Shown one piece after another: positions 10,121 through 21,949 of a stretch of 64,000 nucleotides of DNA. The notes below the pieces were generated by a model. That model was not told the origin of the DNA and searched no databases. It saw only the letters and a program-made list of their open reading frames with translations. Location: NCBI GenBank assembly GCA_036186865.1, contig AP025056.1, forward strand, positions 25,218,786 to 25,282,785, in the 5' to 3' direction. Origin of the DNA: Eustoma russellianum (taxonomy: Eukaryota; Streptophyta; Magnoliopsida; Gentianales; Gentianaceae). Each line of letters begins with the position of its first letter. Positions within the stretch are counted from its first letter, which is position 1. Position numbers and translations under genes: made by a program.

Positions 10121-10619
10121 AAGTAAGATATAAAAAAAAAAGGAAAGAAGAAATTATATGTAATTATTTACATTAACAACAAAATAGGAATTACACCGTT
10201 CTCCAAAATGTTGCCAAAATTTGACCGTTAGTAAACCACAATCGTTACTTCCGATAAAAGAGCGACAAATTAATAATATCCAGATTCTCCTTTTGTTAAG
10301 GTAGATAGGACAAGTCTGAGTCGATTCACATGAACAATGATTTCTTTTTGTTGCATAAACTAACTAAAATAAATTACACTAATCAATGTTTTTGGAAGAA
10401 TTGTTTATCATCTCAATAAGAACTAACAAATTTAAATAATAAACACAAGACAATTAACAAGGTTATCTCGTTTAATATCCATCATTGCCTTTGTCTCAAT
10501 ATCATCGATCTTGGAATCAAATGGAATAACAATCAAATTAATACATGAGGATATTAAGTAAGACTACACAAATAATTGTCAGTTTTCTAATGTTAATAGT
10601 CAAAACATTTATTCAAACT

Positions 10620-11130
10620 ATACGGCTTAAATTAACTCAGCCACACATGTGTAATCATCAAGCTAGTCATTAATGCTTCAAATCCCCAACATTAATTTTC
10701 GTAGGTTGTCAATCTAATGGGATAAAGCCAAAGAATCCAATTTAGTCTAAGATGTTAACACTCAACATATTTGCATCATAAACCAATTATCAAGCCACTT
10801 CTAATATGCTCAATCATGTGTTAGATGATAAGTAACTAAGTTAAGACTTCTAAAACCTAGAATTCAACATTATAAATATCTATAATCAATTGAATCTTTC
10901 AATCTATATCAAATGCCACTCAAATAACATCTTATCCAAGACCTCCTGTGAGTTCAAGCCAAGAACTTCAACCAAATAAGAAAGCCCACAAACTGGAGAA
11001 GGAAGCTTTCGTAACAGATAACCAATAAACGCAAAAAATCCAAGCTTACAATCACTCAAGCTATGCTGCAATAGTGGAAAAATAGTTGGGGAAGAAGGAG
11101 AAGAAAGAACAAACATCTTTACTAAAGTTA
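10620..11130. repeat. Old degenerate repeat B, left part (host of Sirevirus insertion)
   Basis: Related to 2040-2466 and 9327-9420: both carry AGGTTGTCAATCTAAT, TATTTGCATCATAAAC, AACTAAG and GGAGAAGG(G/A)AGCTTTC in order. It is cut at 11130 by the Sirevirus-type element and resumes at 21239. Confidence 0.6.
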
Positions 11131-12514
11131 TGTTAGGTCCCTTAGAACACACTAGAAGGGGGGGTTGAATAGTGTGTTCACCAAGTATGGATATTTTATG
11201 GCTATTTTTCGTTTTTGAGTGCAACCAATACTTGGATGTGTTCTTTAGAAAGAATAAAACTTGAAAGACAAAAAAGAACACGAGTATGTATAGAGGTTCA
11301 AGTCAAGAGACTCTACTCCTCTACCTTCTTGATGTTTCACAAGAAGGATTTTGAAATGGGGATTGTTATTTCTTTTGGGGGAAACAACAACCAAAACGAA
11401 ATCAAGAAAATACGAACTAGGCACCTTGCCTAGACCACAACCAAGAGTTCTAACACTTTGAAGTTTAGCCTCCAAAGATCTTCTTTGCTCTCAAAGAAAT
11501 CTTGTGGGGAGAATAGTGCACCACACACTATCAACTAACCCTTCAAAGTTTAGAAAACTTAAACAAAAAGCACCCTTGCTCCTTGACCAACAATCTACCA
11601 AATCTCTCACAGAAAATCTCACCAAGAAGAAGACTCTTCTTCTTACAATAAACACTCTCAACAATAAAGTAAAGATATACAAAGATTACAAATACTTTGA
11701 GAGCTTGAGCTTGAGACAACTTGAGAGCTTGTAAAGTAGAAAGTTTTTAGAAGAGAATGAAGAAAACCCTTCTTTTATCAACCTTCAAAAATCTTCCCGT
11801 TTGAAACCTTCTGCCCAGCCAATAATGGGATTTGGCAGCTTGTGAAGGTACTGCAGCATTCTTGTAAAACAATTCTTGGCATGTAGCAACCATTTTGAAG
11901 AAGATTCAAAAACCTTGGCCAAGAATGGAAACCTGGTAACTCTGAGTGTGAGAGAGGACCTGCTGAAACAACACTAAAAGAAGAGGGTACAAAGGGTCAA
12001 CTGGTTAGAAAATGAAGCAAAAAGACATTTGTACCGTTGAGCACATGGAGCGCCTAATCTGTCTAAAGAATAGGCGTTCAAAGTAGGATGAAGCGCTTAA
12101 TGTGAAAGAGAACATGCGTTCGATGTCACATTAAGCGCCTAATGTTGGCAAGTGAGTGCGTTCGAAGTGACATGAAGCGCCTCATGTAGCACTTCATGCT
12201 AGTTCGAACTAAAAGTGACATTTTCTCAGAAACAGGCCATGGGAAAGCGTGTTTATTCAGAGAAAAGTACTTTTGACTTGGTGAGACACTTGAAGCGCTT
12301 AAAGAAGCGTTCGAAGTGTACGCACATTTCATCAGGACACATGAAGCGCTTGATGTAAGCGTTCGAAGTGTTCGCACATTTCATCAAGACACATGAAGCG
12401 CTTGATGTAAGCGTTCGAAGTGTCCTGACTATCAACACTTCACATGAAGCGCCTGATCTATATTTTCAAGTGCCAACCTTGTGCAAATCATCAAAACCAA
12501 GTGATATTCTAACA
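11131..12514 (-). repeat. 3' LTR of Sirevirus-type element
   Basis: 1,384 bp, minus-strand termini TGTTAGAATATC and CCTAACA, the same length as the partner. Between about 12035 and 12450 lies a cluster of palindromic words (AAGCGCTT, AGGCGCTT-type and TTCGAA) separated by 10-25 bases. Confidence 0.95.
12037..12450. repeat. Palindromic motif cluster in 3' LTR
   Basis: At least six units combine a GCGC-centred 8-mer (AAGCGCTT, AAGCGCCT or similar) flanked by ATGA/CATG with GCGTTCGAAGTG. The last two units (12308-12350 and 12390-12425) are nearly identical, containing ACATGAAGCGCTTGATGTAA then GCGTTCGAAGTGT. The same cluster is in the 5' LTR at about 20759-21172. Sirevirus LTRs are known to carry repeated CG-rich palindromic motifs. 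Confidence 0.85.
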
Positions 12515-12590
12515 TTCTCCCTCTTTTTGATGATTTCACAACATGCATCATTTTAATTTACTCCCCCTTAGCATATGCTCCCCTCACAAA
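12515..12590 (-). promoter_or_regulatory. Polypurine tracts (duplicated) before 3' LTR
   Basis: On the minus strand AAAAAGAGGGAGAA directly precedes the 3' LTR, and AAGGGGGAGTAAA lies about 45 bases further upstream, with a third GAGGGGAG beyond it. These would prime plus-strand DNA synthesis. Multiple PPT-like tracts are a known Sirevirus trait. Confidence 0.65.
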
Positions 12591-12777
12591 GTGCATTATA
12601 CTTTTTCAAGAAAAGTACCATATAATCCCCAAATAAATTGACTCAATAGAAACACTGTTAATTACATCTATCCATAGAAGAAGGAAAATTCAAATGACAT
12701 TCAAGAACGGAAACGTTTTTAGACAACACAAAACAAATTGAAAATGTCAGAAGGAAACGAAAAAAATCAGAGACCAA

Positions 12778-14127
12778 CTACAATCCACCACCAGATCCAG
12801 CACCACTTCCACCAGGATGCTGCAAATCACCAAAATTGAAAGGACTTGATGCATACTCCGCAAAACCACTCATTTGTTGGCCACTTCCACCAGCACCACT
12901 TCCACCAGTACCACCAGCACTCGTTCCTGTATCTCCAGCAGCAGCAGCAGTGTCTCCCCCTAAATCATCAAAATCAGGGGAAAGGATGCCCACGACATTT
13001 GTTAGAGAATAACTTCCTTAAGAACGCCAAAGCGATATTCATGACGCGTATTTCTAAGCTGAAGGTGCTGAACAGACTGTTCCAAAGATTGAATTTGAGC
13101 GCGCAGCTGGTCAACGGTACTTGATTCAACATTTTCTTGAGGCTCAGCTTCAGCCTCATCATCAAGACCGGGAAAGTTCGTGGCTTTACGTTTTTAGGAG
13201 TCGATGGCTTGGACAATGTTGTAGTTACTGTAATAGTCCGTGTTTGCCACCGGGGTGAGTTCATTATCAGGAATGACAACACCTTTTGATTTGAGAAGAA
13301 TGGTGATGAGATTGGCAAAGGGTAAGGCCTTGGAAGCTTTCCGAAGAGCAGCAAACATGACCTCAACCATAATCCAGGCAAAATTGAGTTGGGTTTGATT
13401 TTTGATGCGGTAAGTGACGTAGAAATCCATGTTGCTGGGATTTCTTGTCGACTTACCATTCACACAGTAAGTGACAATGGCTAATAAGATGCGATCCACG
13501 AGAGCCATGTTCTGAGTCTTTCGGGAGGAAAGAACCCCAGACTAAACTTCACATCTTGTTCGGGAATTCCGTATTTACTGCTCCAGTCAAATACGGAAAA
13601 GTCACTTAGTCCTTCGTTTCGGATGCGGAGAATTTCACAGATTTCGGGAATAGAGAAGCTGAGGGACGTACCATCAACAATAGTGTTTAGCGAGAAGGAT
13701 TGAGATTCAGATTGTGGAGTAATCCACAGATTGGCATAAAACATCCGGGTGTGCTCCCGGGAGAAACTGCGCATGTCAAGCCTGGACAGAGGGAGGTCCA
13801 GCCTTGGAATTCGAGCAACGACACTATCTGATCCATGTGAGTCTCGGACAGATCACTGAGACTCAGGAGTTTGAGGGGAACAACAGGGCGATTGTTCGTG
13901 TGCCATTCTTCAACGAGCAGATTTGAGTACAGTGATAGATGTACTCCTTTGTCAATTTGGCGAGGAGATTTCTTGATATCATTATCAAACTTCTTCAACC
14001 AAGGAAAGTTTTCCTTGGTCACCCATTCTCGGATAGTCTTGAGTTCTTCGGGTTCCGCAGTCCCGAGCCCAGCAGTTTGCTTTTTCCTATGAGTGCGTGG
14101 GCGTTTTGAAGGTCCTGCAGAGGCCAT
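12778..14127 (-). pseudogene. Sirevirus envelope-like / plant transposon protein, broken in several frames
   Basis: Starts at the ATG at 14127 with a basic KRPRTHRKK patch, then continues through frames ending near 13687, 13481, 13194 and 12778. Shifts occur near 13800, 13520 and 13200. Recognisable steps are a LLEFQGW segment, a FYANLW segment, a helical middle (SKALPFANLITILL) and a coiled coil near 13130-13030 (VDQLRAQIQSLEQSVQHLQL). The tail is Gly/Ala/Ser-rich (12993-12778). This matches the envelope-like ORF downstream of pol in SIRE/Maximus elements and the family recalled as putative plant transposon protein (PF20167). I see no convincing signal peptide or membrane anchor, so the envelope name is historical. 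At least three shifts make it non-functional here. Confidence 0.65.
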
Positions 14128-14139
14128 TTTTAGGGAGAG

Positions 14140-14365
14140 GAGTGAAAGAGAACTGAGAGATTGAATGGAGATGAAGGCTTGATTGAATGGAGATGAAGGC
14201 TTTGAGAGAGAATTTATAGTAGGAGATGAAGAAGATGAAGAGATGGTGGAAGTAATTGAGGATGAGAGAGTGGGAGAAGTGGAGGAGAGAAAAGAGGAAG
14301 ATGAAATGAATTTTCAGAAAATGGGGAAGGGAAGAGGGAGATCGTGGGAAAGAGGGAGAGAGAAA
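14140..14365 (-). other. Long purine/pyrimidine tract upstream of envelope-like ORF
   Basis: About 225 bases almost purely purine on the plus strand (GAGAGA, GAAGATGAAGAG and similar), hence CT-rich on the coding strand and immediately upstream of the ATG at 14127. It could be a CT-rich leader, a splice-acceptor tract or simply low-complexity DNA. Confidence 0.7.
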
Positions 14366-14439
14366 ACTGGCGGCAGGAGTTTGATGGACATTGAATGGCG
14401 CGAAAACTGAAGAGACGGCGGAAATGACAATGAAGAAGT

Positions 14440-14550
14440 AGGGTTGAAGCGCCTCAAGTGACTTCGAACGACTTCATGCAAACGGATGAAGCGCTTAAAG
14501 TCACATTGAACGAGTGAGGAAATTTAGATGAAGCGCTTCATGTCCACTGA
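14440..14550. repeat. Internal copy of the LTR-type palindromic motif cluster
   Basis: Three GAAGCGC(C/T)T units (14454, 14488 and 14532) alternate with ACTTCGAACGACTTC and ACATTGAACGAG. These are the same modules as in the LTR cluster, placed between pol and the CT-rich tract upstream of the envelope-like ORF. Confidence 0.75.
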
Positions 14551-14598
14551 TCTTGAAAATTTTTAAAATTTTCATGCTCAAAACTCAAGATGGTTTTG

Positions 14599-17500
14599 TC
14601 AACCCATATTGAGCAACCCCAACCTACTTCTTATGGATAAGAATACATCGCTAGGCAAGGGTTTCGTGAAAATGTCCGCAAGTTGGTCATGTGTAGGAAC
14701 AAATTCTACACTTACCAAGTTCTTTTGTACACAATCACGAATGAAATGATACCTCACTTCGATATGCTTAGTCCGACTATGTTGGACGGGATTTTGTGCA
14801 ATATTTATGGCGGACGTGTTATCGCACAAAATTGGCACCTTTGAGAAGTGAACGTTATAATCATTTAAAGTGTTGGTCATCCATAACAATTGTGCACAAC
14901 ACGAGGCGGCCGACACATATTCGGATTCCGCCGTAGAGAGACACACCGTTTTGTTTCTTGGAGTACCAAGAAACGAGACAATCTCCAAGAAACTGACAAG
15001 TTCCGGAGGTGCTCTTTCTGTCAACTAGACTCCCCGCATAATCGGAGTCACAATAACCTCTTAAATCAAAACATGCATTCTTAGGATAAAATAAACCAAA
15101 TTTCAAAGTACTTCTAAGGTATCTAAGGATGCGTTTTACCGCAATAAAATGCATCTCACTAGGATCACTTTAAAATCTAGCACATAAGCATACCGCATGT
15201 AAAATATCGGGTCTACTAGCCGTCAAGTAAAGTAGACTACCTATAATGCCACGATACAAGGTTACCTCGACATGCTTTCCCTTTTCATCCTTGTCAAGCT
15301 TTGCACTTGTGCTCATAGGAGTGTTCACCTCTCTTCCTTCACCAAAGTTGTACTTTTTGAGCAAGTCTCTTATGTATTTGGCTTGGGAAATGTACACACC
15401 ATCTTTGGTTTGCTTGATTTGTAATCCAAGGAAATAATTTAGCTCGCCCATCATGCTCATCTCGAACTTACCTTGCATAAGACTAGCAAATTGCTCACAA
15501 AGACAATTGTTAGTAGCACCAAAAATAATATCATCAACATATACTTGAACAATTAAATGATTCCTACCTTGTTCTTTTATGAACAAAGTAGTGTCAACTT
15601 TACCTCTTGAAAAACCATTATTAAGAAGAAAAGTACTTAACCTCTCGTACCAAGCTCTTGGAGCTTGTTTGAGGCCGTAAAGAGCCTTTTTAAGTTTGAA
15701 GACATGATGTGGTGAGTCATGACATTCAAATCCGGGAGGTTGTGAAACATACACTTCCTCTTGAATAACACCATTCAAGAACGCAGATTTAACATCCATT
15801 TGGTAAAGTGTAAAATCTCTATAACAAGCATATGCTAATAACATTCTAATAGCTTCAAGCCGTGCTACGGGTGCAAATGTCTCATCAAAGTCAATACCTT
15901 CTTCTTGACGGTATCCTTGAGCAACTAACCTAGCCTTGTTTCTAGTGACATTACCTTGATCATCCATCTTGTTACGAAAAACCCATTTCGTACCAATAAT
16001 AGGATGATCGTTTGGTTTGGGAACTAACTCCCAAACATCACTTCTTTCAAATTGGTTTAATTCTTCTTGCATAGCCAAGATCCAATTTTCATCTAGAAGT
16101 GCGTCTTTAATATTTTTAGGCTCTATAAGAGAGACAAATGCATTCTCTCTATATTGCCTTCGTGTGGTGATACCTCTATTTAAATCACCTATGACTAACT
16201 CTTGAGGGTGAGAACTTTTGTGCTTAAATGATCTAGAAAGATTGGATACATCACCTCCAACTTCCTCTTGATCATATTCCGGAAGAGATGAACCTTTATC
16301 ATTATCATGAACCTCATGTTCCGGAAAGTGTGATGCATTTTCTATATTTTGTGAATCAACATGAGTAGAAGAGACATTTTTACTTGACTCACTAAGTTCA
16401 TTTACACAAGGTGAAGAAGTGCCTTCAAGAGGTTCAACTCTCAAGTCAACGAAGATGTTTCCATTTGGAGGATCATCAACGATCTCTCGTTGAGGAACAA
16501 CCATAGGAACATCCTCAAGAATTTCTTCTTGAGGAGTCACATCTTCATCCTCTTCACAATCCTCATTAAGTTTAGGTTCATCACTAAGTGACTCATTAAA
16601 CTTAACATGGATTGATTCTTCCACCTTTTGACTCCTTTTGTTGAAAACACGAAATGCTTTACTATTTGAGGCATAACCTAAAACGATACCTTCATCCGCT
16701 TTGAGGTCAAGTTTGTCCAAAATATCTTTGGTATTAAGTATAAAACACTTGCAACCAAAGACTTTGAAATACCCAATGTTGGGAACTTTTCCATTCCAAA
16801 GCTCATAGGGTGTCACATTTAGGTATGGTCTCAAATAGACACGATTGATCACATGGCAAGCGGCATTAACCGCTTCGGCCCAAAAATACTTAGGCAAACC
16901 GAACTCATTCAACATTGCTCTACACATTTCTTGTAGAGTTCTATTTTTCCGTTCGGCCACACCATTTTGTTGAGGAGTTCTAGGTGCCGAAAGGTCATGA
17001 GAGTATCCTTTGGATACACAAAACCTTTCGAAATCACCATCGAACTCACCACCACGATCACTACGGATGGTTTTGATGGTGTCACCCACATGATTTTCCA
17101 ATCGTTTACTTAGACTTATAAACTCACTACATGCATCACTTTTCTTAGCAAGAAACATCACCCACGTATAACGAGTATAGTCATCTACTACCACGAAGGT
17201 GTAATGTTTGCCACCCAAGCTTCTTGTTCCAACATCCCCATACAAGTCCATATGAAGCAATTGTAGGGGCTTGGAGGTGGAAATATTTGTCTTGGGTTTG
17301 AAACTTGTTTTCACAAGTTTCGCCTTTTGACAAGTGTCACATAAGTCATTGTTTTCAAATCTCATTTTTGGAAGGCCTCGGACTTTTTCATTTTCGCAAA
17401 TAAATTTGAATGTTTTAAAACATACATGTCCGAGACGTCTATGCCATAGTTGCGTCAAATCATTCTTAGCAACTAGGCACGATACATTTTGAGAAACCAA

Positions 17501-17821
17501 ATCATTGATGCTAACCTTGTAAATATTTTTGAAACGCAAAGCCTCAAATAAAATCTTTTCTTCCTTTTTCACAACACACTTTTTTTTCAAAAACGTTACC
17601 TCATAATTAGCATCACAAAGTTGACTGACACTTATCAAGTTAAACTTAAGACCTACAACATATAAGACATCACTAAGAGAGAAGGAATCGTTACCCACAA
17701 TACCATGTCCTTTGATTTGACCTTTGTTACCGCCAAAGTGGACAACTCCTCCGTCTTGCATAGTGAGTCTATGGAAGAGACGTTTGTCTCCCGTCATATG
17801 GTTGGAACACCCACTGTCCAC
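14599..17821 (-). pseudogene. Sirevirus-type Pol (protease, integrase, RT, RNase H), broken near the end
   Basis: The main frame runs 883 residues from 17821 to 15170. It begins with the protease motif ([10 protein letters not shown]), followed by a GAG-pre region with H/C residues. Integrase has the LLHMDLYG start, catalytic-site contexts ([13 protein letters not shown]) and [12 protein letters not shown] begins near residue 580, with [11 protein letters not shown] and the catalytic YVDD ([11 protein letters not shown]). At 15170-15172 a TAA replaces what is usually a Gln codon in CARFQSDP-type sequence. The same frame then continues to about 14945, where a shift moves RNase H to the frame ending at 14599 (SKVPILCDNTSAINIAQNP, RTKHIEVRYHFIRD, DIFTKPLP). 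So one nonsense and one shift inactivate RNase H while protease, integrase and RT remain open. The protease frame is +1 relative to gag. Confidence 0.92.
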
Positions 17822-19802
17822 GACCCATTTGACTTTCTTGTCTTCGCTTTCTCCATTGAGTGCTAGGGCCTACAAAAGAACCATATGAAGTTGGTACCCT
17901 TTTTGTTTTGGGTCCTTGAAGGTTAGTTACCTTCATCTCGCCTTTCGGCACCCACACAAGATTCTTATTATTCTTAGCTCTACATACTCTTTCTACATGA
18001 CCTTTCCTATTGCAATAAAAACATGTAGGAGTATGCTTGTGTGTTGGTGCATGCTTGTGCGAATGTTTGTGCATTGGCACATGTCGTGTTTCCTTCTTAG
18101 GAACCACCTTCTTTGGAATAGTAGAAGGTTTTTGTTTCACAACATGGACCAAAGGTTGTGATACCTTTGGTGCATTAGCCTTTTGTTTAGGCATGTGCCT
18201 TTGCTTCTTCAAGGAGGTTTTAGACTCCTTGATTACTTGTGCTTGTTCCTTTTTGTTTCCCTTTTTAGATGCATACATGGCACTAGGTTTGATTTTAGCT
18301 TTTGACCTAGATGCATCTTTGATCTCTATCTCTTTAGCACTTACCCTTGAGTCATTTTTCTTATCCTCAAGGGCTTGAGCACATGATTCCATCAAGTCAT
18401 GTTTCTCTTCAAGTGCAATCACATGCATAGTTAAAAATATATCATGCTCAAGTTGCAATGCAATGTGATTTTCTAACGTGTCATTATACTCATTTATGCA
18501 TGCTCTAAACTCTTTCTTGACACGTTGATATTTTAAATCAAGGAGATCATTTTCTTGTATTAAATCATCTCGTTCATCAATAAATTTATAGTGAGATGAA
18601 ATAGTGCATACCTCCTTGTCATCGTCGATGGCCATTAGTGCAAAGAATTCCTTGTCAAGATCATCTTCCACCACCCCCGTGAGTGCAAGATCATCTCTAT
18701 CGCCATTGTCGCTTTCGGACCCGGAAAGAAAGCTCTCCCAATGGGCTACCTCCGCTTGCAAAGCCTTCTTCCTTTGGTAGATGACCTTCTTGTCTTTGAG
18801 TTGCGGCTCTTTCATCCGAAAATCCTTCATGAAGTGACCAAGCTTCCCACATTTGTAACATTTATTCTCTTGGTCCTTCACCTTGTCCTTGGGATATCTT
18901 TCCTTGACGAATCTCCTTGCTTCGTCACCATTTTTTCTCGCAATACGTCGGAATCTTTTGACAAGAAGTCCGACTTCATCATCTGAGTCCTCCGACTCTA
19001 CTACCAACGCCTTTGAAGATTGGCGAATAGGATCATTCTTCTCTTGTGCATCCAAATGAATCTCATAAGTGATGAGATTCCCATATAGCTCATCCAAAGT
19101 GATTGTTTCAAGATCCTTGGACTCTTCAATGGCCGTCACTTTTGCGTTCCATTCTCTTCCTAAACTGTTTAGGAAGCAATGGTTTAAATCTTCTTGTTCT
19201 ATCTTCTTGCCAACCGCTTTGAGAAGGTTGACAAGCTTGGTGAATCTTTGGATGGACTCTTCAATCTTTTCACCTTTGGGGACAGTAAAGTTGTAGAATT
19301 GTTTTATCAACTGTCTCCTTTTGGCCTTTCTAACTTGGGATGTTCCTTCGTGGATCATCTCAAGCTTTGTCCAAGCCTCGTGTGCGGATTGGACACCTTG
19401 AATCTGAGCTCTCGCATTTGTGGAAAGAGAGCTATTTAAAATAGAAAGAGCCTTGCTATTTATGGCCAACTGGAACTCCTCCTCCGGGGTAGGATCATCA
19501 ATATCAATGGGAATCATAGATCCTTTTGAGACCTCAACCCATATTCTGTGAGAACAAGAACGCAAGTACGTTTCCATGTTTGACTTCCATAGTGAGTAGT
19601 TTAAAGGGTCCAACATGGGAACTTTAACATGAACATTTGAGATAGAAGGGAATAGAGTTTCCTGCCTCCTTCTTCTGGAAATATCAGCAGAAGGAAAACT
19701 CACATCCTCATCAACAGAGGCATGCCTCCTTCTTCTGGAGGTTTCAGCAATAGGGGAACCCAAATCAACATCAACAAAGGACTCCATACTAGAAATGATC
19801 AA
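17769..19802 (-). CDS. Sirevirus-type Gag, two zinc knuckles
   Basis: A 677-residue open frame. The N-terminal third carries a copia Gag capsid-like region ([21 protein letters not shown] near residue 58, then [13 protein letters not shown]). A CCHC knuckle [14 protein letters not shown] lies near residue 315; its last position is Phe where Cys is expected, so it may be crippled. A charged central region with coiled-coil character follows. A second knuckle, [14 protein letters not shown], lies near residue 590 after a His/Lys/Pro-rich stretch. Two distant knuckles and large size fit Sirevirus gag. The start may be the Met at 19802 or the next one five codons in. The last 20 or so codons overlap the pol frame, which is +1, with the shift placed near 17870. 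Confidence 0.9.
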   Translation of the reverse strand: MIISSMESFVDVDLGSPIAETSRRRRHASVDEDVSFPSADISRRRRQETLFPSISNVHVKVPMLDPLNYSLWKSNMETYLRSCSHRIWVEVSKGSMIPIDIDDPTPEEEFQLAINSKALSILNSSLSTNARAQIQGVQSAHEAWTKLEMIHEGTSQVRKAKRRQLIKQFYNFTVPKGEKIEESIQRFTKLVNLLKAVGKKIEQEDLNHCFLNSLGREWNAKVTAIEESKDLETITLDELYGNLITYEIHLDAQEKNDPIRQSSKALVVESEDSDDEVGLLVKRFRRIARKNGDEARRFVKERYPKDKVKDQENKCYKCGKLGHFMKDFRMKEPQLKDKKVIYQRKKALQAEVAHWESFLSGSESDNGDRDDLALTGVVEDDLDKEFFALMAIDDDKEVCTISSHYKFIDERDDLIQENDLLDLKYQRVKKEFRACINEYNDTLENHIALQLEHDIFLTMHVIALEEKHDLMESCAQALEDKKNDSRVSAKEIEIKDASRSKAKIKPSAMYASKKGNKKEQAQVIKESKTSLKKQRHMPKQKANAPKVSQPLVHVVKQKPSTIPKKVVPKKETRHVPMHKHSHKHAPTHKHTPTCFYCNRKGHVERVCRAKNNKNLVWVPKGEMKVTNLQGPKTKRVPTSYGSFVGPSTQWRKRRQESQMGRGQWVFQPYDGRQTSLP

Positions 19803-19836
19803 ATCTTGTATTTGGACTCAAATAAGCAAGATGAGG

Positions 19837-19847
19837 CTCTGATACCA
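19837..19847 (-). promoter_or_regulatory. Primer-binding site, initiator tRNA-Met
   Basis: TGGTATCAGAG on the minus strand, two bases after the 5' LTR end. It matches the 3' end complement of plant initiator tRNA-Met and fixes the LTR boundary at 19850. Confidence 0.9.
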
Positions 19848-19849
19848 AT

Positions 19850-21233
19850 TGTTAGGTCTCTTAGAACACACTAGAAGGGGGGGTTGAATAGTGTGTTCAC
19901 CAAGTATGGATATTTTATGGCTATTTTTCGTTTTTGAGTGCAACCAATACTTGGATGTGTTCTTTAGAAAGAATAAAACTTGAAAGACAAAAAAGAACAC
20001 GAGTATGTATAGAGGTTCAAGTCAAGAGACTCTACTCCTCTACCTTCTTGATGTTTCACAAGAAGGATTTTGAAATGGGGATTGTTATTTCTTTTGGGGG
20101 AAACAACAACCAAAACGAAATCAAGAAAATACGAACTAGGCACCTTGCCTAGACCACAACCAAGAGTTCTAACACTTTGAAGTTTAGCCTCCAAAGATCT
20201 TCTTTGCCCTCAAAGAAATCTTGTGGGGAGAATAGTGCACCACACACTATCAACTAACCCTTCAAAGTTTAGAAAACTTAAACAAAGAGCACCCTTGCTC
20301 CTTGACCAACAATCTACCAAATCTCTCACAGAAAATCTCACCAAGAAGAAGACTCTTCTTCTTACAATAAACACTCTCAACAATAAAGTAAAGATATACA
20401 AAGATTACAAATACTTTGAGAGCTTGAGCTTGAGACAACTTGAGAGCTTGTAAAGTAGAAAGTTTTTAGAAGAGAATGAAGAAAACCCTTCTTTTATCAA
20501 CCTTCAAAAATCTTCCCGTTTGAAACCTTCTGCCCAGCCAATAATGGGATTTGGCAGCTTGTGAAGGTACTGCAGCATTCTTGGAAAACAATTCTTGGCA
20601 TGTAGCAACCATTTTGAAGAAGATTCAAAAACCTTGGCCAAGAATGGAAACCTGGTAACTCTGAGTGTGAGAGAGGACCTGCTGAAACAACACTAAAAGA
20701 AGAGGGTACAAAGGGTCAACTGGTTAGAAAATGAAGCAAAAAGACATTTGTACCGTTGAGCACATGGAGCGCCTAATCTGTCTAAAGAATAGGCGTTCAA
20801 AGTAGGATGAAGCGCTTAATGTGAAAGAGAACATGCGTTCGAAGTCACATTAAGCGCCTAATGTTGGCAACTGAGTGCGTTCGAAGTGACATGAACCGTC
20901 TCATGTAGCACTTCATGCTAGTTCGAGCTAAAACTGACATTTTCTCATAAACAGGCCATGGGAAAGCGTGTTTATTCAGAGAAAAATACTTTTGACTTGG
21001 TGAGACACTTGAAGCGCTTAAAGAAGCGTTCGAAGTGTACGCACATTTCATCAGGACACATGAAGCGCTTGATGTAAGCGTTCGAAGTGTTCGTACATTT
21101 CATCAAGACACATGAAGCGCTTGATGTAAGCGTTTGAAGTGTCCTGACTATCAACACTTCACATGAAGCGCCTGATCTATATTTTCAAGTGCCAACCCTG
21201 TGCAAATCATCAAAACCAAGTGATATTCTAACA
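19850..21233 (-). repeat. 5' LTR of Sirevirus-type element
   Basis: 1,384 bp, equal in length to 11131-12514 and about 98.8 percent identical by eye. It contains the palindromic motif cluster at about 20759-21172, where most of the inter-LTR differences fall. Confidence 0.95.
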
Positions 21234-21238
21234 AGTTA

Positions 21239-21480
21239 GTGAAGAAGAAGGTGAGAATGAGCCTAAAATCGGATTATATGGCTCACAATGGAGCAGATGG
21301 TCGCAGCCAATCCGGGCTCTCCACATGGTCTGTATTTATTTTAAAAAAATAAATAAATTTGAGGTGGCAACTGACAAAACATTTCTTGTCATTCCCTAAA
21401 TGATCGCTGTCGATTTCTAAATACAGGGTTTTGCAAATTTATGATCGGTGTTTGCCCGCCATTAAACGGTGGTGGACTAC
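21239..21480. repeat. Old degenerate repeat B, right part
   Basis: Continues the repeat cut at 11130. It aligns with 9430-9720 (AGCCTAAAATCGGATTATAT versus AGCCAAAATTGTATTATAT; CGCAGCCAATCCGGGCTCTC versus CGTAGCCAATCTGGACTCTC). DNA from 21481 to about 21950 is AT-rich with nothing identifiable. Confidence 0.6.
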
Positions 21481-21949
21481 GAGGAAAAGAAATAATTTTT
21501 ATTCTTTTTTTATCCTTTTTTTTTTACTTCTACGCTTCAATGCAAGTATCCTACTCGCTTAATTGTAATATTGTGTAAATGTGTATTGATGACCATAATT
21601 ACGGTGTTATCAAAACAGATCAAATCAGAATCAAATTAGGCTGTAAATGATTGTGTTTACCAAAAATAGATACAGGTCTAGCACTATAGAAGGAGACTAT
21701 TGTACTCAGAATTTCTCAATGAAAACAAGAAACGTTTTTTCATTCTCCTGTTTAAGCTTTCACTACTTGTCTCTTAAACTTCAAAATGCCTAAAAAATAC
21801 ACAAGAGGAAGCAAATGCACGCTAAAAACACAAAACGAAAGAAAATAGAACCGATGATCCAATTGTCCTAAAATCACACAAATGTATACAACTGTACACT
21901 TAAAAACACTAAAACCAACATGTATGATACACAACTATGCTAAAAAAAT

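Larger units (their letters stand above)
11131..21233 (-). mobile_element. Complete Sirevirus-type Ty1/copia element with envelope-like region
   Basis: A 10,103 bp minus-strand element with 1,384 bp LTRs at both ends (19850-21233 is the 5' LTR, 11131-12514 the 3' LTR) and a perfect 5 bp TSD AGTTA (11126-11130 and 21234-21238). The order is LTR, PBS, a long gag with two zinc knuckles, pro-int-RT-RH, a purine-rich region, an envelope-like region, PPT, LTR. Long LTRs, large gag and an extra ORF downstream of pol are hallmarks of the Maximus/SIRE lineage. The LTRs differ at only about 16 positions by eye (near 98.8 percent), so insertion is recent, yet pol and the envelope-like frames are broken. 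Confidence 0.93.

Noticed and set aside
12778..14127. True viral envelope glycoprotein
   Set aside because: There is no signal peptide, membrane anchor or cleavage site that I can see. The name envelope-like follows usage for this retrotransposon lineage only.
14183..14410. Plus-strand Glu/Arg-rich 75-residue ORF
   Set aside because: It is a product of the purine-rich tract, antisense to the element and without features of a gene.
21752..21934. Minus-strand 60-residue hydrophobic ORF
   Set aside because: It is short, has no family resemblance and lies in AT-rich DNA without supporting signals.
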